Assembly (NCBI RefSeq): GCF_036663835.1
Contig: NZ_JAXOJT010000001.1
Coordinates: 2,232,001-2,296,000, forward strand
Reading direction: 5' to 3'
Source: Sphingomonas sp. LT1P40
GTDB lineage: Bacteria > Pseudomonadota > Alphaproteobacteria > Sphingomonadales > Sphingomonadaceae
Length of the DNA: 64,000 nucleotides
The notes beneath the pieces were generated by a model. It did not search any database. It worked only from the letters and a program-made list of their open reading frames with translations, and was not told the origin of the DNA. This document shows, in pieces, positions 1 through 11,395 of the stretch (position 1 is the first letter of the stretch; the number at the start of each line of letters is the position of its first letter). The position numbers and the translations under genes were made by a program.

Positions 1-3253
<3,253 letters not shown>

Positions 3254-3257
<4 letters not shown>

Positions 3258-3610
3258 GCCTCTGGCTACGATTGTCGCGCGCCGACATCGTGGCCATACT
3301 CATCTGCTTGGCCATAGTTGCCGGGTTCAGCTGGCTTGCTTGGATGGCGCTCCCCGCCGATCGGGCCGTCATGGCGAGCGAAGAAGCCACAGTGGTCTCG
3401 CAAGCACCTGGGCTGCAAGGCAGAAATGGCCGAAGCAAAGTTTACGCGACGGTACGACTGCGGTTGAACAACGGCACGCCGTTGACGCTTGGACGGGCGA
3501 TCGAGTGCCTTCCAGCACTCAAGCCGGGAGATCGCGTCCGGTTGTCCGGCACCCGCAATAAGGCAGGCGCGATGATGTGGTATTTCAAAGGAGAAGGCTG
3601 CTCTCGTTAG
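3254..3610 (+). CDS. Small membrane-anchored hypothetical protein
   Basis: A 118-residue protein starting at GTG 3254, whose start overlaps the gltB stop (GTGA), which implies translational coupling. Residues about 10-32 form one hydrophobic membrane segment. The remaining part is a soluble domain of about 85 residues with two cysteines, one near the middle (IEC) and one close to the end (GEGC), and a beta-rich look (YATVRLRLNNG, GDRVRLSGTRN). I do not recognise a family. The coupling to gltB suggests co-expression but says nothing certain about function. An upstream ATG at 3128 in the same frame lies deep inside gltB and is a less likely start. Confidence 0.6.
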
Positions 3611-3673
3611 AGAAATGTAACAGCGATGCCCTCGCCGCTTCCCTCCCCCGCCCCCCGCGCCTATGCGGGAGGC

Positions 3674-4342
3674 ATGTGGCAACTCTATCAATTCCCCCTC
3701 TGCCCCTTCTCCCGCAAAGTCCGGCTCGTGCTTGGCGAGAAAGGCGTCGGTTATGAACCCGTGCGCGAATCGCCTTGGGCGCGGCGCGACGAATTTCTCG
3801 ACATGAACCCCGCCGGGCAAACCCCGGTGATGGCCGATGATCGCGGTGTGGTGCTGATCGACTCCGTCGCCATCTGCGAATTTTTCGAGGAAACGGTCAG
3901 CAAGGCCGCCCTGCTCAACGGCACCGCCGCCGACCGCGCCGAAATCCGCCGTTTGGTCGCGTGGTTCGACGTCCAGTTCTTTCGTGAGATCACCGGGCCG
4001 CTGCTCCACGAACGCATGCTCAAGCGTCTCGTCCATCGCGCCACCCCGGATTCGACCGCGTTGCGCGAAGCGATGAAGGCCGCCGTCGCGCATCTCGACT
4101 ATATCGATTTCCTGCTCGACCACCGCACCTGGCTGGGTGGTGCGACGATGAGCCTTGCCGACCTTGCCGCCGCCGCGCAGATCAGCGTCGCCGACTATCT
4201 CGGCGGGATCGACTGGAAGAGCCATGAGCAGGCCAAGCGCTGGTATGTCGGCATGAAGAGCCGCCCCAGCTTCCGCCCGCTGCTGGCCGAGCGGATGGAG
4301 AGCATCAACCCGCCCGCCGACTACGAGAAGCTCGACCTCTGA
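3674..4342 (+). CDS. Glutathione S-transferase family protein
   Basis: A 222-residue protein with the usual two-domain GST length. The N-terminal thioredoxin-like domain begins at once (WQLYQFPLCPFSRKVRL), with a CPFS active-site motif where Cys or Ser would contact glutathione, and the cis-Pro region NPAGQTPVM. IDSVAICEFFEE matches the ESxAI glutathione-binding segment. The C-terminal part is all helical. The ATG at 3674 was chosen because homologous GSTs begin about five residues before the first strand; a GGGAGG sits unusually close in front of it, and the frame also extends upstream to 3626. Substrate is unknown. The next gene overlaps its stop codon. Confidence 0.85.
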   Translation: MWQLYQFPLCPFSRKVRLVLGEKGVGYEPVRESPWARRDEFLDMNPAGQTPVMADDRGVVLIDSVAICEFFEETVSKAALLNGTAADRAEIRRLVAWFDVQFFREITGPLLHERMLKRLVHRATPDSTALREAMKAAVAHLDYIDFLLDHRTWLGGATMSLADLAAAAQISVADYLGGIDWKSHEQAKRWYVGMKSRPSFRPLLAERMESINPPADYEKLDL

Positions 4343-5043
4343 GCAGCAAGCACAGCGCAGTCGTCATCGGCGCGACCGGCGGCATCGGCGCGGCCTTTGC
4401 GGACGCGCTGGAGGAAGAGGAAAGCCATGCGAAAGTCTGGCGCTTCGGTCGCTCGCTATCGGGAGGCGCGCACCTCGACCTGACCGATGAAGCCAGCATC
4501 GCCGCCGCCGCGTCCCAAGTCGCCGACGGCCCGCCGCCATCGCTGATCCTCGTCGCCACCGGCATCCTTGGCGAAGGCGAACGCGGCCCCGAAAAATCCC
4601 TGCGCGACCTCGACCCCGACTGGCTCGCTCGCGTGTTCGCGGTCAACACGATCGGCCCTGCGCTGGTCGCCAAACACTTTCTGCCACTGCTCCCGCGCGA
4701 GGGCACCCCGGTCTTCGCCGCCCTCTCCGCCCGTGTCGGCAGCATCGCCGACAATAGCCTCGGCGGCTGGCACGGCTATCGCGCGTCGAAGGCCGCGCTC
4801 AACATGCTGATCCGCAATTTTGCGATCGACGCGCGCCGCCGCAACGACCGTAGCATCGTCGTCGGTCTCCACCCCGGCACCGTCGGGACCCCGCTATCCG
4901 AACCGCATCGCGGCACGATCGCCCCCGGCCAACTGTTCGCCCCCGACCGCGCCGCCGTGCAACTGCTCGACGTGATCGAGGGGCTGAAACCGTCCGACAG
5001 CGGCAAGGTCTTCGCGTGGGACGGCGTCGAAATCCCGGCCTGA
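4339..5043 (+). CDS. Short-chain dehydrogenase/reductase, apparent CTG start
   Basis: A 234-residue SDR of the C-factor/CsgA-like kind. The dinucleotide-binding loop GATGGIGAAF lies about 10 residues from the start, the NxxG-type segment is NTIGPALVAKHF, and the catalytic Tyr-Lys pair is YRASKAALNM with Ser in ALSARVGS. No ATG, GTG or TTG exists in frame before the Rossmann motif; the only candidate is CTG 4339, which overlaps the GST stop as CTGA. Starting at the first ATG (4633) would remove the whole cofactor-binding half. Substrate is unknown. An unusual start codon is favoured over a sequencing error because the overlap geometry is that of a coupled gene pair. Confidence 0.8.
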   Translation: MSSKHSAVVIGATGGIGAAFADALEEEESHAKVWRFGRSLSGGAHLDLTDEASIAAAASQVADGPPPSLILVATGILGEGERGPEKSLRDLDPDWLARVFAVNTIGPALVAKHFLPLLPREGTPVFAALSARVGSIADNSLGGWHGYRASKAALNMLIRNFAIDARRRNDRSIVVGLHPGTVGTPLSEPHRGTIAPGQLFAPDRAAVQLLDVIEGLKPSDSGKVFAWDGVEIPA

Positions 5044-5167
5044 CCGATAATCGCTCGCAATTCGGTTTTACCCGCTTCACCACCCGCTGACCCAAATCGC
5101 CCCGTTGTCGCGCCCCTCGGCCCGCAACATCATTGTACCATCCATGGTTCAGGCGGGGGACAGCCAC

Positions 5168-6247
5168 ATGCCGGATTCAACCGAGACGACGCAGCGCACC
5201 GGGATCGCGGTAAAAGCTCTCCGCTGGCTTGGCGTCGTCGCCGCGCTGATTTGGCTGGTTCAGGCCGTCACCGGCATTCTGCTCGCCTATTATTTCGAGT
5301 TGAACGACACGCTGCTGTCCTCGGTCGACAAGCCCAAGGACTTCGCCGCGATCGAACAGCGCATGGACGATCTTGCCGGCGCGGGCGGCAAAGCCAAGAT
5401 CAACTGGATCTGGAGCACGGCGGGGCGGCAGGACCGCTTCTTCCTCAACTATACCGCCCCTGACGGCGGCAAACGCGATGCGCGCATCGCGGGCGACGGC
5501 ACCGTGCTGCTCGACACCAGCGAGGGCGACCTCCCCTTCCTCGAACGGGTGCGCGAAATCCATCTGACGCTAAGCGCGGGCAAGACCGGCGAGTGGATCT
5601 TGACGATCACCAGCCTGTTGCTGCTCGGCAACCTGATCCACGGTATTTACACATTATGGCCGCGCCGCGAGCGCTGGGGCGAGGCCCTCAAGCCGCGCCG
5701 CGCGACCGGCGACCGGCTAGAGGCTTGGTATCGCGCGATCGGTCTGGTCGGCGTGATACCCACCTTCGTCGTGGTCGCCGCCGCAACGGTGATTTTCTTC
5801 GAGCACAGCATCGAGGGACCGATCGGCGCCCCCCCGATCAAGCTGGCCGCGGTCGCGCCAGCAGGTGAGAATATCGGTTTCGCCGCCGCCGCCCGCGCCG
5901 CCGAAGCCGCAATCCCCGGCAGCCGCTTCGTCGGTGGCCCCATGCCGACGGCGGAGGACGCCACCTGGAAATTATGGGTCAATCAGCCCGGCGAGTATTT
6001 CCGCGAAAACGGCTATGGCGGCAGCCTCGTTCTGATCGATGGCAACGATGGCACAACGCGCGGCGCATTCCCGCTGCAACAGGCCAGCGCCGCCTATAAA
6101 TTCATGGCGCTGCCCTACCCCATCCACACCGGCGAGATTGCGGGACCGATCGGACGCTTCCTCGTGCTGCTGGTGGGTCTGTGGCTGGCAACGATGACGA
6201 TCATCGGCCTGATCCTGTGGAACCGGCGACGGAAAGCGGCAGTCTGA
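5168..6247 (+). CDS. PepSY-associated transmembrane protein
   Basis: A 359-residue inner-membrane protein. A membrane helix at about residues 13-37 (GVVAALIWLVQAVTGILLAY) is followed by a soluble PepSY-like region, then a helix (WILTITSLLLLGNLIHGIY), another near GLVGVIPTFVVVAAATVIFF, a second extracytoplasmic region, and a C-terminal helix ending in RRRK. The IHLTLSAGKTGEW and HTGEIAGPIGR segments are typical of PepSY_TM proteins, often linked to iron uptake or periplasmic redox. ATG 5168 follows a GGGGGA ribosome-binding site; the upstream ATG at 5143 has none. Direct function is not known for this member. Confidence 0.8.
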   Translation: MPDSTETTQRTGIAVKALRWLGVVAALIWLVQAVTGILLAYYFELNDTLLSSVDKPKDFAAIEQRMDDLAGAGGKAKINWIWSTAGRQDRFFLNYTAPDGGKRDARIAGDGTVLLDTSEGDLPFLERVREIHLTLSAGKTGEWILTITSLLLLGNLIHGIYTLWPRRERWGEALKPRRATGDRLEAWYRAIGLVGVIPTFVVVAAATVIFFEHSIEGPIGAPPIKLAAVAPAGENIGFAAAARAAEAAIPGSRFVGGPMPTAEDATWKLWVNQPGEYFRENGYGGSLVLIDGNDGTTRGAFPLQQASAAYKFMALPYPIHTGEIAGPIGRFLVLLVGLWLATMTIIGLILWNRRRKAAV

Positions 6248-6252
6248 CTCGA

Positions 6253-6474
6253 TTATCGCGCCTTGTAATCGACGTTCATTTTCGGCCGTTCCGCTTGCGT
6301 GCGCATCACCACCGATTTGCCCAGCGGTTCCAGTTCCACCTGATCCAGTTGCCGCAACAAATCATCAAAAATTTCGTCGTTCGACACCGGGAAATGACGC
6401 GAAAACCCGGCCCCCAACAAGTCGAGGTCTCGTTGGCTTAGCAAGCCCACTGCGACAATCCGGTTCTCAGCCAT
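6253..6474 (-). CDS. Conserved hypothetical protein, 73 aa
   Basis: A 73-residue protein beginning RIVAVGLLSQRDLDLLG, followed by an acidic helical stretch (NDEIFDDLLRQLDQVEL). I have seen this pattern (IIAVGLLTQRDL) in short sphingomonad proteins of unknown function, so it is probably a real gene. It lies tail-to-tail with the PepSY gene, with only 5 bases between the stops. No membrane segment, cysteine or catalytic motif is visible. Confidence 0.6.
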   Translation of the reverse strand: MAENRIVAVGLLSQRDLDLLGAGFSRHFPVSNDEIFDDLLRQLDQVELEPLGKSVVMRTQAERPKMNVDYKAR

Positions 6475-6554
6475 CGTAAAATGGACCTTTCACCCGCACA
6501 ACGAGCAAAGGCCGTGATCGACGCATTCGTTACGGCTGCGACGCGAAATTGAAA

Positions 6555-7094
6555 TTAGGGGATCGACGCCGCCTCGGTCTGCTGCGCCGGAAAGCCCCGG
6601 ATCGCCGCAGCCGCCAGCTTCGGGGCGAGCACCGCTGGCGCATCCGCGCGTGTGCCCTCGGCCTGCGCGGTCAAGGCACGGCCGCGCCACGCCGGACCCG
6701 TGCCGTCACGCCGCACGATCTCGACTTCCAGCTCGGTGACGATCAGGCCGCGCAACTGGCGCTTGTCCGACGGCAGGGTAACCCCGACCGCGGCCCCCCA
6801 ATTGCCGACCCCGCCCGCTGCGCGCGGCTCCTTCTCATCCGACGTCACCGCGCCGCGCGCGGTACGGGTCAGCTTGATCCGCGCGACGTAACGGCTGCGG
6901 CTGGTCGCCGGGAGCGCCATGAAACGCGCGTCGGACAGCGCTCGCTCGACCGCCTCGGCGAAGATCTGCCGCACCGCCGCCGGCGCACCATCAGCCGCCA
7001 TCGGCTCGACCGCGACGGTGCCGGGGGCCAGCGTTTCGGGCGTCTGGACCATCGCGGCCACGGCCGTCAGTCCGATCAACATCGCGTGCACCAT
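6555..7094 (-). CDS. Exported hypothetical protein downstream of PBP gene
   Basis: A 179-residue protein with an N-terminal signal peptide (MLIGLTAVAAMVQT) and no lipobox. The mature part holds about 160 residues of mixed alpha/beta character (VERALSDARF, RLRGLIVTELEVEIVRRDG). I do not recognise a family. ATG 7094 shares its A with the stop of the upstream penicillin-binding protein gene (TGATG) and has GAGGAG within that gene's last codons, so the two are translationally coupled. A TTG one codon earlier would also fit. The linkage suggests a cell-envelope role, by context only. Confidence 0.65.
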   Translation of the reverse strand: MVHAMLIGLTAVAAMVQTPETLAPGTVAVEPMAADGAPAAVRQIFAEAVERALSDARFMALPATSRSRYVARIKLTRTARGAVTSDEKEPRAAGGVGNWGAAVGVTLPSDKRQLRGLIVTELEVEIVRRDGTGPAWRGRALTAQAEGTRADAPAVLAPKLAAAAIRGFPAQQTEAASIP

Positions 7095-9208
7095 CAAAAC
7101 TCCTCATCCGCCGGGACCGGCTCGCGCCGTCGCCGCTCGCGTTCGACCGGTGGCTCCTCGACCGCTTCATCGCCCGACTGATCCTTGGGTTGCGTCATCT
7201 CGATGCTGCCGTCGCGGTTCAGCCGCACGCCGACACCCTCACCGCCGAACGACCCCTCCAGCTCGATTGGCGCATCGATGAAATTCTCGCCATCGTCGAT
7301 CAACAGGTCGGACGCATTGTCCACATCGGCCGCCACCGGCTTCGGTCGCGCGCTCACGCCCAGCGCCTGACCCATGAAATCGCGCCACACCCGTGCGGGT
7401 GCCCCCCCCCCGGCAAGGCCCGGATTGGGCGTGTTGTCGTCATTGCCCATCCACACGCCGGTGACGATCCCGTCGGCATAGCCCATGAACAGCGCATCGC
7501 GATTGTCCTGCGTCGTGCCGGTCTTGCCGAACGTCTCAACCGACAAAGCCGCGCCGCGCCCGGTGCCTTCGCTCACCGAAGCCGCCAGCAATTCGCGCAT
7601 CCCCTCCAGCTCGCGTCGCCCCAATGGCCGTCGCAAATTGGAAAAGCGCGCCAGCCAGCCCGGCTCGTCCGATTGCGACAGGCCGCGCGGCTGGACCGGT
7701 GCCTCGCCATTGGCGATCGCGGCATAGGCGGCGGTCAGTTCCAGCAGCGAGACGGAGGAGGTGCCCAACGCGATCGACGCCTCGCTGTCGATCGGCGTGG
7801 TGATGCCAAGGTCGCGTGCCGCGCGGATCACCGCCGCCGGCCCGACATCCTTGATTAGCCGCGCCGCCGCGACATTGCTCGACCGCGCGAACGCCTGCCG
7901 CAACGTGATCTCGCCCAAGTAACGCCCGTCGCTGTTCTTCGGCGACCAGTCGCCGATCGTCACCGGCTCGTCGAGCACCATCGAGTCCGGCGTCATGCCG
8001 CTGCGCAACGCCGCCAGATAAACGAACAGCTTGAACGTCGATCCCGGCTGCCGCCGCGCCTGAGTCGCGCGATTGAACGGCGATTGCCCATAATTCTTGC
8101 CGCCGACCATCGCAATCACGCGCCCGTCGGGCCGCATTGCGACGATCGCGATCTGCGATTTGCGTAAACCCGCATTGCGCACCGCGCGTTCGGCGGCGCG
8201 CTGCATCTTCGTCTCCAGCGTCGTCGTGACCGTCTGTTCGGTCGCGATCTCGCCATCATTGTCGCGCGCGGCGGGCAGTACCCAGTCGGCGAAGTAAGTG
8301 CCGGTCGGCAAAGCCTTGCTCCGCGCCAGCCGCAACCGCGCGGGCGAAATATCCGCCGCCTCGGCCTCGGTCAGCAACCCGGCATCGACCATCGTGCCGA
8401 TCACCACCGCCTGCCGCTCCTGTGCGCCCTTCAAATTCGACGACGGGGCCAGCCGCGACGGGGCCTTGACCAGTCCCGCCAGCATCGCCGCCTGTCCGGT
8501 CGTCAGTTCCACCGCCGGACGGCTGAAATAATGCCGCGCCGCCGCGTCCAGCCCATATTGATTGTCGCCGAAATAGACGTTGGACAGATAGCGCGACAGG
8601 ATCTCGTCCTTGGTCAGCCACGCCTCCAGCCAGAAGGCGATCAGCACCTCCTGAAACTTCCGCCCGAATGTTCGCCTGGAATCGAGAAAGGCGTTCTTCG
8701 CCAGCTGCTGCGTGATCGTGCTGCCGCCCTGCGAGCTGCCGCTGGTGAAGACGTTATTGACGAAGGCGCGCAGGATACCGCGCGGATCGACGCCCCAGTG
8801 CGACCGAAAACGGCGATCCTCGACCGCGACGAACGCGTCGACGACATGCACCGGCAGCGCCGCTGCATCCACGGGCTTGCCCACCACCGCGCCGGTCTTG
8901 GCGATCGGATCACCCTCGGCCGACAGCAACGTCACCGACGGCGGCACGGGCGGCTCCAGCGATTTGGACAGGGGTGCTGTAAAGACCAGCCACGCGACCG
9001 CCGCCAGAAACAACAGGATCAGTGTGGCCAATATCCGCCCGAACCACCGCCAGCGGCGACGGCGATAGGCGACCGGCAAATTGCTCGTATAGCCACCCGG
9101 CGGCAGGCCACCGCCATTCGGGCCGCCGTTCGGATGGATCGGGCCAGCGGTTGCGCGCGCGTCCGCGATCTCGGGGTACAATGTGTCGTAACGCATGGGG
9201 CCAGTCAC
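7094..9208 (-). CDS. Class A penicillin-binding protein (PBP1A family), bifunctional
   Basis: A 704-residue bifunctional peptidoglycan synthase. A cytoplasmic Pro/Gly-rich tail and basic patch precede one membrane anchor (ILATLILLFLAAVAWLVF). The glycosyltransferase domain shows EDRRFRSHWGVDPRG and GGSTITQQLAKN; the transpeptidase shows the SxxK nucleophile in GSTFKLFVY, SSN in ARSSNVAAARL, and KTGTT. It therefore polymerises glycan strands and cross-links peptides in the periplasm. The acidic/basic C-terminal tail (residues about 650-704) is outside the known domains. GTG 9208 has a GGGG eight bases upstream; ATG 9196 is the alternative start. Confidence 0.95.
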   Translation of the reverse strand: MTGPMRYDTLYPEIADARATAGPIHPNGGPNGGGLPPGGYTSNLPVAYRRRRWRWFGRILATLILLFLAAVAWLVFTAPLSKSLEPPVPPSVTLLSAEGDPIAKTGAVVGKPVDAAALPVHVVDAFVAVEDRRFRSHWGVDPRGILRAFVNNVFTSGSSQGGSTITQQLAKNAFLDSRRTFGRKFQEVLIAFWLEAWLTKDEILSRYLSNVYFGDNQYGLDAAARHYFSRPAVELTTGQAAMLAGLVKAPSRLAPSSNLKGAQERQAVVIGTMVDAGLLTEAEAADISPARLRLARSKALPTGTYFADWVLPAARDNDGEIATEQTVTTTLETKMQRAAERAVRNAGLRKSQIAIVAMRPDGRVIAMVGGKNYGQSPFNRATQARRQPGSTFKLFVYLAALRSGMTPDSMVLDEPVTIGDWSPKNSDGRYLGEITLRQAFARSSNVAAARLIKDVGPAAVIRAARDLGITTPIDSEASIALGTSSVSLLELTAAYAAIANGEAPVQPRGLSQSDEPGWLARFSNLRRPLGRRELEGMRELLAASVSEGTGRGAALSVETFGKTGTTQDNRDALFMGYADGIVTGVWMGNDDNTPNPGLAGGGAPARVWRDFMGQALGVSARPKPVAADVDNASDLLIDDGENFIDAPIELEGSFGGEGVGVRLNRDGSIEMTQPKDQSGDEAVEEPPVERERRRREPVPADEEF

Positions 9209-9237
9209 TGTATTACCCCATTAGAACAGCGGGTTCA

Positions 9238-9276
9238 AGCGCCCGCCGCCGCGCGCGATGCGAAGCGGCGGGCGCT
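9238..9276. terminator. Terminator-like hairpin between S9 peptidase and PBP genes
   Basis: A perfect 12-bp inverted repeat (AGCGCCCGCCGC at 9238-9249 and its complement at 9265-9276) with a 15-base loop. It lies right after the stop of the S9 peptidase gene on the minus strand. There is no T-tract after it, so it may stall polymerase or protect an mRNA 3' end rather than act as a classic intrinsic terminator. Confidence 0.45.
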
Positions 9277-9280
9277 CGCG

Positions 9281-11326
9281 TCATTTGGCCGCAGGTTTCG
9301 CCGCCGATGCCTCCATCAGGCCCGGCACATAAGCCCCGCCCTCCAGCACCTGCAGACTCGATCCCGTCAGGTCGCCGCCGATCGGCTGCGCCTTGCCGCC
9401 CAGGCACTTCGCCAGGAATCCTTCGCTGATGCCAAAGAAGCTGAGGCGATTTTCCGGCCGCACGAACCCGTGCCCCTCGTCCGGATAGTTGATGTAGGTC
9501 ACCGGCAGCTTGCGCGCCTTCATGGCTGCCACGATCTGGTCGCTCTCCGCCTTCACCACGCGCGGATCGTTGCCGCCCTGTCCGATCAGCAGCGGCTTGG
9601 TGATCGCATCGACCTTGCTGATCGGCGATTGCGCCATCATCCGCTTGAGATCCTCGGGCTTACCCGGATCGCCGATATGCTTGTAGAACGTCCCTTCCAG
9701 GATCGGGCGCCAATAGGGCGGGAAGCTCTCCATCAACGTCTTCAGGTTCGACGGCCCGACGATATCCACGCCGCACGCGAACGTCTCCGGCGTGAAGGTC
9801 AGCCCGACCAATGTCGCATAGCCGCCATAGGAGCCGCCCATGATCGCGACCTTGTCCTTGGTCGTGACGCCGCCCTTGATCGACCAGTCGACCGCGTCGA
9901 TCAGATCCTGATGCATCTTGCCCGACCATTCGCCGATCGCGGCGTTGACGAAGCCCTTCCCGAAGCCGGTCGATCCGCGATAATTGACACTCAGCACCGC
10001 ATAGCCGCGATCAGCCAGCCACTGATGCGCGCTGTTATAGCCATAGGCGTCGCGCGCCCATGGGCCGCCATGCACGAACAGCACCAGCGGCACCGGCTTG
10101 TCGGGCTTGCCGTCCTTGTTGGCATCCGAACCGGCGGGCAGCGTCAGATAGCTGACCAATGTCTTGCCGTCGCCGGTCGGGATTTCCACCGGCCACATCG
10201 GCTGCAGCTTGTACGCCGACAGGTCCGGCCGCGTCTCGTACAGCTTGGTCAGCGTCTTCGCCTTGCGGTCATAGATATAGGCCGTCGCCGGTGCCTCCGC
10301 CGCGCTTGCCGCGACGATCATTTTCGACCCGTCGTCGGTCGCCGACATGATCGAGACTTCGCCCGGCAGCTTCGACTTCAGGAAATCGAGATCGCCCTTC
10401 GCCTCGGCGTTCAGCGGCGTCCATTCGTTCTTCAGATAGTTCACCGAATAGGCGATCGGCTCATAGGTCTCGGGGTCGGTCAGCAGTCCCTGAATATCCG
10501 CTTTCTCGCTGCCCGCGATCACTTCGGTCTTCAGGCTGGCCGCGTCCATCTTCACCAACGCCGCCTTGTCGCGCCCGCGACTGTCCACCCAATAGAGCGT
10601 CGTGCCGTCGCGGTTGAAGCCGATTGGGCTGGTGGTGAAGAAGTCCTCGTTCGCCACCGTCAGCACTTCGGCCCATTTGCCGTCCGCGCCCGCGCGGAAA
10701 TATTTGGAGCCGCCGCCCGGCACCTGCTGCATCGCAAAGCGGGGCTTCAGCATATTGTCGGTCACCCAGCCGCCATAGCCGGGGTTTTCCAGCACCAGCT
10801 TCTTGGCACCGGTCTTGTAATTGATCTCCCACAGGTCGAAAAATTGCGGGTTGCGGTCGTTCAGCCCGACCAGCACGACGTCGGGACGCAGCTTGCTCAC
10901 GCCCTGAATCTGCGCGCGCACCTTGTCCACCGCCGGGGTCAGCGCGGTGTCCTTGCCATCTGCGATCGCCACCGAATGGATGCGGAAATTCTCGTTCCCG
11001 CCGGCATCCTGCTGATAGATGATGTGCTGCCCGTCGGGTGCCCAGAAATAGCTTTGCAGCCCGCGCTTGGTTTCCTTGGTGATTGCCTTCGCCGCGCCGA
11101 CATTGGCGATCGGCGCGACCCACACGTTCATCACCCCATCGACCGGGGCCAACCAGCTGACATGCTTGCCATCGGGGCTGATCTGTCCGCCCGACCGGCT
11201 GGGGTTGCCGAAGATCTTCGCGCGCGGGATCAGCGTATCGGCCCCCGCTTGCGGCGGCGTTGCGACAGCAGCACCTGCGCCAAGCAGAACCGCGCCCGAA
11301 AGCAGGGCGATAACGAATCGTTTCAT
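9281..11326 (-). CDS. S9 family peptidase (acylaminoacyl-peptidase/DPP-like), exported
   Basis: A 681-residue prolyl-oligopeptidase-family enzyme with a signal peptide (MKRFVIALLSGAVLLGAG...AVA). The first half is a beta-propeller built of short blades (GKHVSWLAPVDG, DGQHIIYQQDAGG) that screens substrates. The C-terminal alpha/beta-hydrolase has the oxyanion segment VHGGPWARD, nucleophile Ser in GGSYGGYATLVG, Asp in GGNDPRVVKAE, and His in DEGHGFVRPENR. It should release short peptides in the periplasm. ATG 11326 has a strong GGGAGG site; a further in-frame ATG at 11362 lacks one and would spoil the signal peptide. Confidence 0.92.
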   Translation of the reverse strand: MKRFVIALLSGAVLLGAGAAVATPPQAGADTLIPRAKIFGNPSRSGGQISPDGKHVSWLAPVDGVMNVWVAPIANVGAAKAITKETKRGLQSYFWAPDGQHIIYQQDAGGNENFRIHSVAIADGKDTALTPAVDKVRAQIQGVSKLRPDVVLVGLNDRNPQFFDLWEINYKTGAKKLVLENPGYGGWVTDNMLKPRFAMQQVPGGGSKYFRAGADGKWAEVLTVANEDFFTTSPIGFNRDGTTLYWVDSRGRDKAALVKMDAASLKTEVIAGSEKADIQGLLTDPETYEPIAYSVNYLKNEWTPLNAEAKGDLDFLKSKLPGEVSIMSATDDGSKMIVAASAAEAPATAYIYDRKAKTLTKLYETRPDLSAYKLQPMWPVEIPTGDGKTLVSYLTLPAGSDANKDGKPDKPVPLVLFVHGGPWARDAYGYNSAHQWLADRGYAVLSVNYRGSTGFGKGFVNAAIGEWSGKMHQDLIDAVDWSIKGGVTTKDKVAIMGGSYGGYATLVGLTFTPETFACGVDIVGPSNLKTLMESFPPYWRPILEGTFYKHIGDPGKPEDLKRMMAQSPISKVDAITKPLLIGQGGNDPRVVKAESDQIVAAMKARKLPVTYINYPDEGHGFVRPENRLSFFGISEGFLAKCLGGKAQPIGGDLTGSSLQVLEGGAYVPGLMEASAAKPAAK

Positions 11327-11368
11327 GGTGAAGCCTCCCGTTGAATAACGGAAGGCTATCACGACAAG

Positions 11369-11388
11369 TGTATTGTTACAATAATACA
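11369..11388. promoter_or_regulatory. Palindrome upstream of S9 peptidase gene
   Basis: TATTGTTACAATA at 11371-11383 is a perfect inverted repeat around one central base, extended by outer TGTATT/AATACA arms. It sits about 45 bases upstream of the S9 peptidase start, in a short AT-rich patch within GC-rich DNA, where a promoter or operator would be expected. No regulator can be named. Confidence 0.35.
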
Positions 11389-11395
11389 GCCCGGA

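Noticed and set aside
8531..11344. A 937-codon plus-strand frame opposite the PBP and S9 peptidase genes
   Set aside because: Composition is Arg/Gln/His-rich and low-complexity; both antisense genes carry intact catalytic motifs.
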